Source of the DNA: JBLNDG01 sp050261415
Lineage (GTDB): Bacteria; Bacillota; Clostridia; Lutisporales; Lutisporaceae
Length of the DNA stretch: 12,907 bases
Direction of reading: 5' to 3'
Assembly: GCA_050261415.1 (NCBI GenBank)
Contig: JBLNDG010000012.1
Span: 1-12,907, forward strand
In this document: piece after piece, positions 5,967 to 12,907 of the stretch
Numbering within the stretch: position 1 is the first letter of the stretch
How the letters are laid out: each line of letters begins with the position of its first letter
Notes under the pieces: generated by a model
Databases searched by the model: none
Told to the model about the DNA's origin: nothing
Seen by the model: only the letters and a program-made list of their open reading frames with translations
Program-made: the position numbers and the translations under genes

Positions 5967-8213
5967 TTACCGGCCTAAGATGTATAAGTCTGCAAAGAGT
6001 TTAACAACTCCTGCCTTCCTAAGTGCCAACCTCTTAACACTCTTTCTGAATCCTTCCAAAGCCCGTTTATCCTCTGCGTTTAATTCAGCTTTGCCGTACC
6101 TGATTTTTTCTACAATATCTGTGACACTGTCTATGTTGGGAAACCTTTCCTTATAGTTGTGTCTTACCCTTTCCATGAGCTCCCTCAATGTTTCATCAGG
6201 TGCTGATACAAAGCCCACCTTCTGCAAATACCATAGCACATCCTTTATATATATGGAAGTATATCTTCTGTCCTTGTATTTCCCAAGACTTACTTCTCTG
6301 ACCATCCATTTTATAAATAAATACAAAAATCTCAAAAACAATATTAAAATAAACAAATCTGAAACAATGCTGACAAAGCCCTTGTTTACCCTTCTTGAAC
6401 CGCCTTCCGCTCCAGTTCCGCCCGTCTCATCCTCCATATCCTCCAGATCCCTGCGTCTCCCCGAAATGCCTGAAACACCTGTTTCAACTTCAGCAGTGCT
6501 CTGTTCCGTTTCAATCTTTGTTTCCTCCACAACAGCTTCAGGCTTTTTGAATTCCAGAACAGGGTACTGTGGTGTGGCTTCAAAGGTTATCCAGCCATAA
6601 CCGTCAAAGTATGCTTCTGCCCATGCATGGGCATCCGTACCTCTGACATTTCTCACGGCAGACCCCTCATACCTTGATATGAAACCTTCTACATAGCGGC
6701 CTGGTATGCCTGATGCACGCAGCAAAACTGCCATTGAAGTCGCATAATAAGTACAATAGCCTTCTTTCCCTTCAAACAGGAAATAATCAACAAATTCCCT
6801 CCTGTCAGGAAGCCTTGATGGTTCCAGCGTGTATTTATAATGGCCCCTCAAATAACTTTCAATCGCCATCGCTTTATCAAAATTATTGTTGTAGTCCTTT
6901 GTAATATCATTTGCAAGTTTTTTTACTCTATCCGTAATAGTGTTGGGGAGCTCGGTATATTGTTTCTTTTCCTGGCCTCCCAGTTCTTCAAATCCTACTT
7001 TTTTAAGTTTTTCCGGATCAATATAGGGTGTCAGACTTTTTACAATATAGGGTTCGCTTCCGGTAATCAGTTTTGAGGAATAAACCTCCGAGTTTTCATC
7101 AGCATAAATACGGTGCGCGCTATCCTGCACTTCATATATTGAATACGGTGCAAAGATTGTTGAGGTCAGGAGCTTCTTATGAGTAATCTCCAAGTTTTTT
7201 TCATAGGTTGAAATTCCCTTCGAATATGGTATTTCCATCGGGTAGCCGGAGTTGTATTCCTTATATGAACTATTTGTTTTATTCCAGCTGAAGCCTGTAT
7301 ATTTATCCTTTACAGCACCTCTCAAATACAAAGTTTCTTTGCTGTCTGTCTTGACAGTCATCATTACCGAGTTATCCATCATTATTGCCCCGCCGAGTCT
7401 TCTGCCCTTATATCCGGCCGAACTCAGGCTGTACCTGGAATTAAATCCGTATCCAAAAGTATCTTCAGAATCATTTCGCCATTCCGCAATGAATGGGAAA
7501 ATACTTATTACCTTATTGTTAAACCATTCCCACCTCACCGGGCTGATGTTTAAAGGCAGTGCAAGAGTCAGCAGAATTGCAGCCGATATTATGAGGGCAG
7601 AGCTCAGCATCCAGTTGAAACCCACATTCCCCGCTACAATACTTTGCGATTGCTTCCACTCCTTAAGCTTCTTTTTATATACATGGTAGGAATACAGCAT
7701 TATTGAAGCAAGAAGAAACAGAATGAGGTATAACCTGGCTTTTTCAACATATATAAACCAAAAGAAGGTAAGTGCTGCTGCACCCAGAAGTATAAGCATA
7801 AAGCCGCCTTTGCCGCTGAATGTGATAAGGGAAACCAGCAGCACTGTCAGGACGATATAAATTATTGCAAAGATGTAAGAGTATTTTTCCTCGAAAAAAT
7901 TGTATCCGACTATATAACCATAAACCCAATTAAAGAATCCAACTGCCTGAGTCCAAATATTACTCTTAAGCTCCGGATTTGTAAAGTACATATACGTCAG
8001 CCAGACTAAACCTGCTGCGATTATTGGCAGTAATGCCGCCGGGAATATCAATGCTCCGGCCGTGGATATAACAATGGCAAGGGTATAAAGCGCAATTTTA
8101 AAAAGAGGTACTGACATGCCTGTAGAATCCATAATTGCCAGATTCAGGCTCATTACTATTAGAAATATTATGATAATATAAAAAATCAATTCTTTTATAT
8201 CTCTATTTTTCAT
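5967..8213 (-). CDS. Membrane transglutaminase-like protein with C-terminal DUF4129-like region (YebA/TgpA type)
   Basis: This 748-residue membrane protein is the third gene of the moxR-DUF58-transglutaminase operon. Residues 1 to about 225 hold six or so membrane helices. An extracytoplasmic part then leads to the transglutaminase core: EGYCTYYATSMAVLLRASGIP with catalytic Cys487, GTDAHAWAEAYF with His529, and WITFEATP, where Glu545 takes the place of the third triad residue, often Asp. An acidic, Gly/Glu-rich linker (about 560-610) precedes a last helix (about 613-638). The C-terminal cytoplasmic helical region resembles DUF4129. The catalytic domain should face outside the cell and act on envelope proteins or peptides; no substrate can be named. 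The start at 8213 has GGGAGG (8219-8224) 5 nt upstream and overlaps the DUF58 stop by 11 bases, implying coupled translation. An in-frame ATG at 8243 would add ten residues before the hydrophobic start. Confidence 0.93.
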   Translation of the reverse strand: MKNRDIKELIFYIIIIFLIVMSLNLAIMDSTGMSVPLFKIALYTLAIVISTAGALIFPAALLPIIAAGLVWLTYMYFTNPELKSNIWTQAVGFFNWVYGYIVGYNFFEEKYSYIFAIIYIVLTVLLVSLITFSGKGGFMLILLGAAALTFFWFIYVEKARLYLILFLLASIMLYSYHVYKKKLKEWKQSQSIVAGNVGFNWMLSSALIISAAILLTLALPLNISPVRWEWFNNKVISIFPFIAEWRNDSEDTFGYGFNSRYSLSSAGYKGRRLGGAIMMDNSVMMTVKTDSKETLYLRGAVKDKYTGFSWNKTNSSYKEYNSGYPMEIPYSKGISTYEKNLEITHKKLLTSTIFAPYSIYEVQDSAHRIYADENSEVYSSKLITGSEPYIVKSLTPYIDPEKLKKVGFEELGGQEKKQYTELPNTITDRVKKLANDITKDYNNNFDKAMAIESYLRGHYKYTLEPSRLPDRREFVDYFLFEGKEGYCTYYATSMAVLLRASGIPGRYVEGFISRYEGSAVRNVRGTDAHAWAEAYFDGYGWITFEATPQYPVLEFKKPEAVVEETKIETEQSTAEVETGVSGISGRRRDLEDMEDETGGTGAEGGSRRVNKGFVSIVSDLFILILFLRFLYLFIKWMVREVSLGKYKDRRYTSIYIKDVLWYLQKVGFVSAPDETLRELMERVRHNYKERFPNIDSVTDIVEKIRYGKAELNAEDKRALEGFRKSVKRLALRKAGVVKLFADLYILGR

Positions 8214-9396
8214 AGCGGCCTCCCAGCACCTGCCTGATATCATCCTTCAAGCCTACGGTGAATACCCGGAAATCACTACCCTTGAGTATCTCAAGGTTTT
8301 CTTCAGCTTCTTCAATGTTTTCAAATATATAGATAATAACAAATTCAATTCCCGAGGCTTTAAGTGAAAGGAATGTATCCATGAAAGGCTTGTCGATATT
8401 GGAGGTTATAACTACGATGGTAGCGTCCCAATCCAGCTTTCTGGCTTCCCTCTTTACAATATCCTGAACGGGTATATCCCCGTTTGCAGACAGTTTGCTT
8501 ACTGTGTCCATGAATTCATAAAACCTGTTTATACCCTTTGCGGACAGGCTGACCGGCATATCTCCCTTTGCAATGAAGTTAACGGACATGGAATTGGATA
8601 GGGCATATCTTATAATGGAAACTGCACATTCAGCCCCTTTTTCTTCTATATCATCAGCTGTTTCTTTGTTGAAGCCTCCTGCGTATAAATCCAAAAATAC
8701 ATTCAAATCCGCAGTGGCATTCAACTCAACATTTCTGACAAAAAACTCCCCCCTGTGGGCAGTCACTTTCCAGTGCATCTTTTTGAAGCTGTCCCCGATG
8801 GCATACTTTCTAATGTCCTTTGTACTTGCATAGTCTTCGTATGCATTGTGCTTTACAGCTATAGTGCCGAACTGCTGCCTTACAGGCACATCAATATGCT
8901 TCAGCATATGCACCTTGGGATACACATGGAGGTACACCTCATCATCGAATACCTTTCTCCATTTGAAAAGTCCGAATATATCACTGAATTCTACTTCAAC
9001 AAAGCCTATCTGGTACACTCCCTTGTGTTTGCAGACAAAATCTCTTGCTATGGTTGCTTTTATACCCGGCATAACAGAATGGATATACGGCTTCTGCTCT
9101 TCCCCCGTAAGACGCTTTGGCAGATTTGCCTTTATATTAAGGTATGGGATGGGAAGCCAGCCTGAGTTGAAAAAGTCCATCGTCAAGCTGATTTTATCCC
9201 CCGTCATCACACTGCCGCTGCTCTTCCATACTATACTTACAAGACTCTTGTACGAACTTCTGCCCGTTATGTATGAGTCAAGGACTAGGAAAAATGCCAT
9301 AAAGAAAAGTCCGTATATATATATTCCACCCGTAAAGAGAGCAATAACAAATAATATCAGCAGCAATACAGCAGCCTTAAAATTAACTTTAAGCAT
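8203..9396 (-). CDS. DUF58 domain protein, membrane anchored (YeaD type)
   Basis: This 397-residue protein starts with two closely spaced membrane helices (about residues 8-40). A beta-rich region follows, and then the DUF58 signature: YASTKDIRKYAIGDSFKKMHWKV, with Asp194, Arg196, Gly201, Asp202 and the HWK at 208-210. A von Willebrand A-like strand follows (LNVFLDLYAG, 231-240). In bacteria DUF58 proteins almost always pair with a MoxR ATPase, which is thought to act on them as a chaperone or remodeller. Its ATG overlaps the end of the MoxR gene by 8 bases, with GGTGAG (9402-9407) 5 nt upstream inside the MoxR frame, so translation is probably coupled. The match to YeaD by order and domain is good; the biochemical role is unknown for the family. 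Confidence 0.92.
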   Translation of the reverse strand: MLKVNFKAAVLLLILFVIALFTGGIYIYGLFFMAFFLVLDSYITGRSSYKSLVSIVWKSSGSVMTGDKISLTMDFFNSGWLPIPYLNIKANLPKRLTGEEQKPYIHSVMPGIKATIARDFVCKHKGVYQIGFVEVEFSDIFGLFKWRKVFDDEVYLHVYPKVHMLKHIDVPVRQQFGTIAVKHNAYEDYASTKDIRKYAIGDSFKKMHWKVTAHRGEFFVRNVELNATADLNVFLDLYAGGFNKETADDIEEKGAECAVSIIRYALSNSMSVNFIAKGDMPVSLSAKGINRFYEFMDTVSKLSANGDIPVQDIVKREARKLDWDATIVVITSNIDKPFMDTFLSLKASGIEFVIIYIFENIEEAEENLEILKGSDFRVFTVGLKDDIRQVLGGRYEK

Positions 9397-10339
9397 ATTT
9401 GCTCACCACTGGTACCCTGATGTTCTTAACAATTTCTCCAAGTACAGTGAATTGATCCTTTCCCTGCACTCTTGCCTCAGACTTGAGAATAAGGCGGTGG
9501 GCCAGGGTGTTGTTCACCAGTTCCTTTACATCATCAGGTATAACATATTCCCTCCCCCTGATGTAAGCAAGAGAACGGCTGTTGTCAAACAGTGACAGTG
9601 TTCCCCTTGGGCTGCATCCGAGGTAAACATCCTTATGGTTTCTCGTAGCCTGAACAATCTGCACTATATAGTCCTGCACAGAATCATCCACATGCACGTT
9701 TTCTATCTGCTTCTGAATGTTCAGTATATCCTCTATGTTTATTACAGTTTCCAAATTGTCAATAGGGTTTTCTCCCTTATATTTATCAAGTATTCTTTTT
9801 TCTTCGGTATAACTCGGATAGCCCATTGATATTCTTATCGCGAATCTGTCAATCTGGGCTTCAGGCAGCGGGAAAGTGCCTTCATACTCGATGGGGTTTT
9901 GTGTAGCAAGAACCAAAAAAGGCTCGGGAAGCTTGTAGGTGTTGCCGTCTACCGTTATCTGCCGCTCCTGCATGGCTTCCAACAAGCTTGATTGTGTCTT
10001 CGGTGAGCTTCTGTTTATTTCGTCTGCGAGTACTATATTTGACGTTATCGGTCCCTGCTTAAACTCAAATTCACCCTTTTTCATATTAAAAACAGTGACC
10101 CCCGTAATATCCGATGGCAAAAGATCCGGGGTAAACTGTATCCTTTTGAAGCTGCAGCCAATGGATTTTGCAATTGCATGTACAAGGGTCGTTTTTCCGA
10201 CTCCGGGAACGTCTTCTATAAGCACATGCCCGCCGGCCAATAATGCAACGAGAATTTTTTCTACTACCGCTTGCTTGCCCACTATAGCCTTAGATACATT
10301 AGCAGTTATTTTTTGAAGTATATCCCTGTCATAATCCAT
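9389..10339 (-). CDS. MoxR-family AAA+ ATPase (YeaC type)
   Basis: This 316-residue AAA+ ATPase is the first gene of the operon. Walker A is GVGKTT at 46-51 in the family context IEDVPGVGKTTLVHAIA. Walker B is IVLADEINR with Asp106 and Glu107. The MoxR signature SPKTQSSLLEAMQERQITVDG follows. Sensor 1 is LATQNPIEYEGTFPLPEAQIDRF. The lid domain has the GCSPRGTLSLF segment with the sensor 2 arginine. MoxR proteins use ATP to assemble or activate partner proteins, often ones with vWA or DUF58 domains like the product of the next gene. All nucleotide-binding residues are present. The ATG start has an AGGGGGA site 6 nt upstream, and the ~110-nt spacer before it contains a promoter candidate and a dyad. 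Confidence 0.96.
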   Translation of the reverse strand: MDYDRDILQKITANVSKAIVGKQAVVEKILVALLAGGHVLIEDVPGVGKTTLVHAIAKSIGCSFKRIQFTPDLLPSDITGVTVFNMKKGEFEFKQGPITSNIVLADEINRSSPKTQSSLLEAMQERQITVDGNTYKLPEPFLVLATQNPIEYEGTFPLPEAQIDRFAIRISMGYPSYTEEKRILDKYKGENPIDNLETVINIEDILNIQKQIENVHVDDSVQDYIVQIVQATRNHKDVYLGCSPRGTLSLFDNSRSLAYIRGREYVIPDDVKELVNNTLAHRLILKSEARVQGKDQFTVLGEIVKNIRVPVVSKYA

Positions 10340-10408
10340 ATTTTTTCCCCCTATCGCACCGGAATATTATGCTTTGTTAATCGGACACGCCTTCAGCCAG
10401 GCTGTTCC

Positions 10409-10432
10409 TATTCTATTTTCTATTCTATTTTA
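10409..10432. repeat. Tandem 12-bp repeat in the MoxR promoter/leader region
   Basis: TATTCTATTTTC is followed directly by TATTCTATTTTA on the plus strand, differing only in the last base. It overlaps the -10 box and initial transcribed region of the candidate MoxR promoter. It could be a simple AT-rich duplication or a paired protein-binding site. Confidence 0.5.
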
Positions 10433-10454
10433 TATCGTCAGATAATTCAATCAA
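10427..10454 (-). promoter_or_regulatory. Candidate promoter of the moxR-DUF58-transglutaminase operon
   Basis: TTGATT (10454-10449), a 16-bp spacer and TAAAAT (10432-10427). Four and five of six bases match the sigma-A consensus. A leader of about 80 nt would follow, containing a small imperfect hairpin around 10378-10406 (GGA-CA-GCC against GGC-TG-TCC). Confidence 0.5.
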
Positions 10455-10460
10455 CTAAAA

Positions 10461-10487
10461 GTGAAAAAATTCTAAAAATTTTTTCAC
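10461..10487. repeat. Perfect 11-bp inverted repeat upstream of the MoxR operon promoter
   Basis: GTGAAAAAATT (10461-10471) and AATTTTTTCAC (10477-10487) are exact reverse complements around a 5-nt spacer. The dyad ends 6 bp upstream of the candidate -35 box, a usual place for an activator or operator site. It is over 100 bp past the terminator of the DUF2225 gene, so it is unlikely to be that gene's terminator. No regulator is identified. Confidence 0.6.
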
Positions 10488-10531
10488 AATTTGTAAAACT
10501 TGGGAAAACAAACACATGAAAACGGCAAAAT

Positions 10532-10564
10532 AAAAGCTTGGAGGCATCGAGCTTCCTTGCTTTT
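10532..10564. other. Imperfect hairpin with A/T flanks in the DUF2225-MoxR spacer
   Basis: AAAAGC (10532-10537) pairs with GCTTTT (10559-10564), and GGAGG pairs with CTTCC inside it, around a CATCGAG loop. It could be a second, weaker terminator behind the DUF2225 gene. The spacer from 10340 to 10633 holds no credible gene. Confidence 0.3.
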
Positions 10565-10594
10565 GACTGATTCCACTTTGGTAGAATGTCCACT

Positions 10595-10631
10595 AATAAA
10601 AATGACCGGCTTCATTGCTGAAGCGGGTCAT
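10595..10631 (-). terminator. Intrinsic terminator of the DUF2225 gene
   Basis: On the minus strand ATGACCCGCTTC pairs with GAAGCCGGTCAT in a 12-bp stem with one C-C mismatch and a 6-nt loop, followed by TTTTTATT. The hairpin starts 2 nt after the stop codon of the gene. Confidence 0.85.
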
Positions 10632-10633
10632 GC

Positions 10634-11305
10634 TTACTTTTTACTCTGTTCTTTTACCAAATACCACTGCTCTCTTGCAAGCTTCTCAATTTTCGGATTC
10701 TCCTTTTTTTCCGGGCTTGCTACAGCTTTGCTGAACCAGGTTATGGCATCATTCAGCTTACCCAGCCTCCTAGACAACTCTCCCAGCAAATACAGCATTG
10801 ATATTTCATTAAGGTTACCTATCGGCAGCTCTTCTGTATCAAAGGCTTGCATATAGTTTTGATAAGCATAATTCAAAAATACATTTTCCTGTGCATCTCC
10901 TGCAAACCTATATAACCAGGCAAGCTTCAGGCAGAGAGCTGCAAGCGCACTTGCCTTCGCTTTTCTGAGTTCAGCGGTATGTATCGCCAGTTTAAACGTA
11001 GCAATTGCTTCATTCAGGTTCCTTTCTGTACAAAAGCTTCTTGCAACCACTCTACCGGAAAAGGCTTCCTTAAGAATAGTGATTTCCGCTTCCGTAATAT
11101 CCTTGAAAGAGCTTTCAGATGCAGCATATGCACAATGAGGACATATGAAAATTTCATAATACAACGGATTCAACCCCGTGTAATGCGTACAGAAATCCTC
11201 ATCTTTTTTCTCAACCTTGCAGGCGCTTATTTTTGCTTTTAGCGAAGAAAAATCCTTGTTGCATATAGGGCATGTAAATTTTTTCGAATATAATGATCCG
11301 TCCAT
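10634..11305 (-). CDS. DUF2225 family protein with paired CxxC zinc-ribbon motifs and TPR-like C-terminus
   Basis: This 223-residue soluble protein matches the DUF2225 family, common in Clostridia and of unknown function. The N-terminus has CPIC (Cys12, Cys15) and, after a loop, CPHC (Cys55, Cys58), a likely zinc-ribbon site. Further cysteines occur at 29 and 39. From about residue 95 the protein is helical with TPR-like pairs such as NEAIATFKLAIHTAEL and GKLNDAITWFSKAVASP, which suggests protein-protein contacts. There is no signal peptide or membrane segment. The ATG start has GGAG 7 nt upstream. The gene has a candidate promoter of its own and a terminator directly behind it, so it is probably monocistronic. 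Family assignment is by overall pattern and fairly sure; no function is claimed. Confidence 0.87.
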   Translation of the reverse strand: MDGSLYSKKFTCPICNKDFSSLKAKISACKVEKKDEDFCTHYTGLNPLYYEIFICPHCAYAASESSFKDITEAEITILKEAFSGRVVARSFCTERNLNEAIATFKLAIHTAELRKAKASALAALCLKLAWLYRFAGDAQENVFLNYAYQNYMQAFDTEELPIGNLNEISMLYLLGELSRRLGKLNDAITWFSKAVASPEKKENPKIEKLAREQWYLVKEQSKK

Positions 11306-11339
11306 ATCAAAACTCCAGTCGTAAAATGATTATAAATGT

Positions 11340-11368
11340 ATAATACAATTATTTTAAAAATTAATCAA
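11340..11368 (-). promoter_or_regulatory. Candidate promoter of the DUF2225 gene
   Basis: TTGATT (11368-11363), a 17-bp spacer and TATTAT (11345-11340). A TATAAT 13-18 bp downstream of this, with a TTAAAA -35, is a second possibility. The region is so AT-rich that the exact boxes are uncertain. I see no convincing terminator behind the VanW gene, so read-through from it is possible. Confidence 0.45.
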
Positions 11369-11414
11369 ACTTAATTATGGCAGCTATATCTTATCAGCAT
11401 GTATAATCATGGAA

Positions 11415-12812
11415 TTATTGTTGATTTTGATTTAAATTTTCACCTGTTGGATTTTCTGTTTCCGAAGGCTGCGGAGGATTTACAATCATAGTGCCTACCC
11501 TCTTGACGCCATTGGCAACCCTGTACACGCTTAAAGGCAATTCTTCAGTAGAAATCTCTTTGCCATTTTCCAGAACGGTCCTATAGCTTTTTACTACATA
11601 GCCTGTATAGGCTTTCTTTTCCTCAACTTCCGTTCCCAGAGGCAGGGTCGGATCTTCTATTATCTGAATCTGTGGATCTGTCTTTTTTACAACCTCTGTT
11701 CTTATCTTTACTGTTCTTCCGGGATTATCATTACGTCCGTAAATACTGAATTTTACCCAACTGCCCTGTACTTCACCATGTATATATATGGGATAATTCG
11801 TTGTATTCTGGAACTTTAAGTCAATATAATCCTCAGAGATGGTAGCATCCCTTCCTAATGCCACATAAGAGGAAGGCAGCGAATGGCTCCTTCTTTCCAC
11901 TATCTTCATATCTGACAAAAGTGCTGCATTATATAGGGTCGACGACACCTGGCATACGCCTCCCCCTATCCCCGGCACCAATTCGTTATTGATTATAACC
12001 TTTGCTTCCTTGTATCCAAACTTGGCGAGTCTTGGTCCAACAGTCTGATTCAGTGAGAAGATTTCTCCCGGCTTTACCAGAACATTGGAAGCACTTAGAG
12101 TGGCTGTTTTTATATTATGCGTTCTATCTTCATCAGCAGCATTGAATTTTGTTGAGTATTCTCCCAGTCTATCCTTTATATTCTCAAGGTCAACCCTCTT
12201 TATCTGCGGCTGCAGAACATCCACAACCAACTCTATTTCCGCAGCAGCAACCTTTTCTACCTGCTGTTTGATAAGTTCGAAGGACTTGCCTGCATCCAGC
12301 TTTATGCCTTCAGATTCATCCGTAATGACAAAGCCTTCCTTTTTTAAAGTAATTGTTGCATCAGTTGCTTCTTTATCAATGCTCTTTGAAATATCGGAAA
12401 GCTTATTGTCAATAGCCTGGGAATCATAAGCGAAATTCAGCTTGATGTCTTCCCTTTCGAGCTGGGTTGTTATTACATCAATGAACCTTTTGAGGTAATT
12501 CCCTTTATGGCCTATATTGTAAGCTTTTGTTAGTGCATCAGCATAATCATACTGGAACTTCATTTCACCATAGCCCAGTTTCCACGCTGAATCACGGAAC
12601 TTGAGGTTTATGTATGATTCCTCAATCATCGGCTCAAATTCTGCTTTGAGCCTTTTTTCTGCTTCCGGTACGGTCAATCCCCCAACGTTTATTCCGTTTA
12701 TTGTAATATTTGAATGAATCTTCTCACCACTGACCATAATCACGCCTAGAGCCATGGCAGCTATTAATAAAACAATTATTATACCAATTCCAATTTTTGA
12801 TACCTTGCTCAA
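11415..12812 (-). CDS. VanW-domain membrane-anchored envelope protein (TTG start)
   Basis: This 465-residue protein has an N-terminal membrane anchor (about residues 6-27), after which the chain is extracytoplasmic. About residues 35-220 hold two PG_binding_4-like repeats (for example NITINGINVGGLTVPEAEKR). The VanW domain follows at about 249-345: GEIFSLNQTVGPR, then GIGGGVCQVSSTLYNAALL with invariant Cys287, then RRSHSLPSSYVALGRDATI and DLKFQNTTNYPIYI. Beyond it is a G5-like segment (VVKSYRTVLENGKEI). The last ~20 residues are a disordered Pro/Asn/Gln tail. VanW proteins are linked to the cell wall, but their biochemical role is unknown; the name does not imply vancomycin resistance here. 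I chose the TTG at 12812 because GGGAGG lies 7 nt before it. An in-frame ATG at 12863 would add 17 residues and translate through that ribosome site. Confidence 0.92.
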   Translation of the reverse strand: MSKVSKIGIGIIIVLLIAAMALGVIMVSGEKIHSNITINGINVGGLTVPEAEKRLKAEFEPMIEESYINLKFRDSAWKLGYGEMKFQYDYADALTKAYNIGHKGNYLKRFIDVITTQLEREDIKLNFAYDSQAIDNKLSDISKSIDKEATDATITLKKEGFVITDESEGIKLDAGKSFELIKQQVEKVAAAEIELVVDVLQPQIKRVDLENIKDRLGEYSTKFNAADEDRTHNIKTATLSASNVLVKPGEIFSLNQTVGPRLAKFGYKEAKVIINNELVPGIGGGVCQVSSTLYNAALLSDMKIVERRSHSLPSSYVALGRDATISEDYIDLKFQNTTNYPIYIHGEVQGSWVKFSIYGRNDNPGRTVKIRTEVVKKTDPQIQIIEDPTLPLGTEVEEKKAYTGYVVKSYRTVLENGKEISTEELPLSVYRVANGVKRVGTMIVNPPQPSETENPTGENLNQNQQ

Positions 12813-12819
12813 TTTACAA

Positions 12820-12825
12820 CCTCCC
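12820..12825 (-). promoter_or_regulatory. Ribosome binding site fixing the TTG start of the VanW gene
   Basis: GGGAGG on the minus strand with 7 nt to TTG (12812-12810). The next residues, SKVSKIGIGI, form the basic start of the membrane anchor, as expected for a true N-terminus. Confidence 0.75.
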
Positions 12826-12843
12826 ACATTATAATAAACAGAA

Positions 12844-12871
12844 ATAATATAAGGATTTACCATAAAAGCAA
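12844..12871 (-). promoter_or_regulatory. Possible promoter of the VanW gene
   Basis: TTGCTT (12871-12866), a 16-bp spacer and TATTAT (12849-12844). The -35 match is weak, and several other TATAAT-like hexamers lie nearby, so only the general location is suggested. Confidence 0.3.
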
Positions 12872-12907
12872 ATATTATAATACAAGCTTTTTCTATATAT
12901 TATATAC

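Noticed and set aside
8846..9595. 249-codon plus-strand reading frame
   Set aside because: It lies opposite the DUF58 and MoxR genes, whose domains are clear on the minus strand. Its product shows no recognisable motifs.
10461..10487. Reading the perfect dyad as a terminator or Rex/CRP-type operator
   Set aside because: As a terminator its stem is nearly all A-T and it is far from the preceding gene. The arms do not match the Rex or CRP spacing, so only a generic dyad is reported.
11363..11386. AATTAA/TTAATT stem downstream of the VanW gene as a terminator
   Set aside because: It is a six-pair, A/T-only stem without a clean T run. This can arise by chance in such AT-rich spacer, and it overlaps a candidate promoter.
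11415..12812. Vancomycin resistance gene
   Set aside because: The VanW domain is widespread in clostridial envelope proteins with no resistance role, and no vanA/B ligase, vanH or vanX gene is nearby.
12828..12833. Perfect TATAAT just upstream of the VanW ribosome site
   Set aside because: Transcription from it would start inside or after the GGGAGG site and lose it. No -35 box is at the right distance either.
1..12907. CRISPR array, transposon, prophage or toxin-antitoxin/defence cassette
   Set aside because: I found no spaced direct repeats of CRISPR length, no transposase or integrase motifs, and no small paired gene with such features. The exported EEP protein alone is not evidence of a defence system.

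Overview
The window looks like chromosomal DNA from a spore-forming, low-GC Firmicute of class Clostridia. The genus is not certain; the Ruminiclostridium/Acetivibrio type of clostridia is my best guess. The signs are AT-rich intergenic DNA, strong GGAGG-type ribosome binding sites, GTG and TTG starts, a spore photoproduct lyase gene, and a MoxR/DUF58/transglutaminase cluster arranged as in Firmicutes. Every supported gene lies on the minus strand, so transcription runs right to left, probably with the replication fork. I see no mobile element, CRISPR array, phage gene or rRNA.

Right to left: (1) 12.8-11.4 kb, a membrane-anchored VanW-domain protein. (2) 11.3-10.6 kb, a DUF2225 zinc-ribbon/TPR-like protein that ends in an intrinsic terminator. 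(3) 10.3-6.0 kb, an overlapping three-gene operon of a MoxR AAA+ ATPase, a DUF58 protein and a large membrane transglutaminase. It matches the order of yeaC-yeaD-yebA in Bacillus subtilis and probably acts at the cell envelope. (4) 5.9-5.7 kb, tRNA-Leu(CAG) with its own promoter and a strong terminator. (5) 5.6-2.9 kb, a probable transcription unit of a DegV/FakB-like fatty-acid-binding protein, a Cof-type HAD phosphatase and an exported EEP-fold nuclease/phosphatase. It ends in a terminator whose stem contains the last stop codon. (6) 2.85-2.69 kb, a non-coding spacer with a heptanucleotide repeat array in inverted orientation, a dyad and a possible sporulation promoter. (7) 2.7-1.7 kb, splB, the spore DNA-repair enzyme. 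(8) 1.56 kb to the left edge, a secreted 5'-nucleotidase/cyclic phosphodiesterase, cut by the window edge, with a good sigma-A promoter.

Most of this is housekeeping, envelope or spore biology in familiar families, and I do not see a clearly new multi-gene system. The best targets for a second look are the inverted heptamer array upstream of splB, the lack of the expected hydrogen-donor cysteine in this SplB, the perfect 11-bp dyad next to the promoter of the MoxR operon, and the start-codon overlap at the DegV gene.
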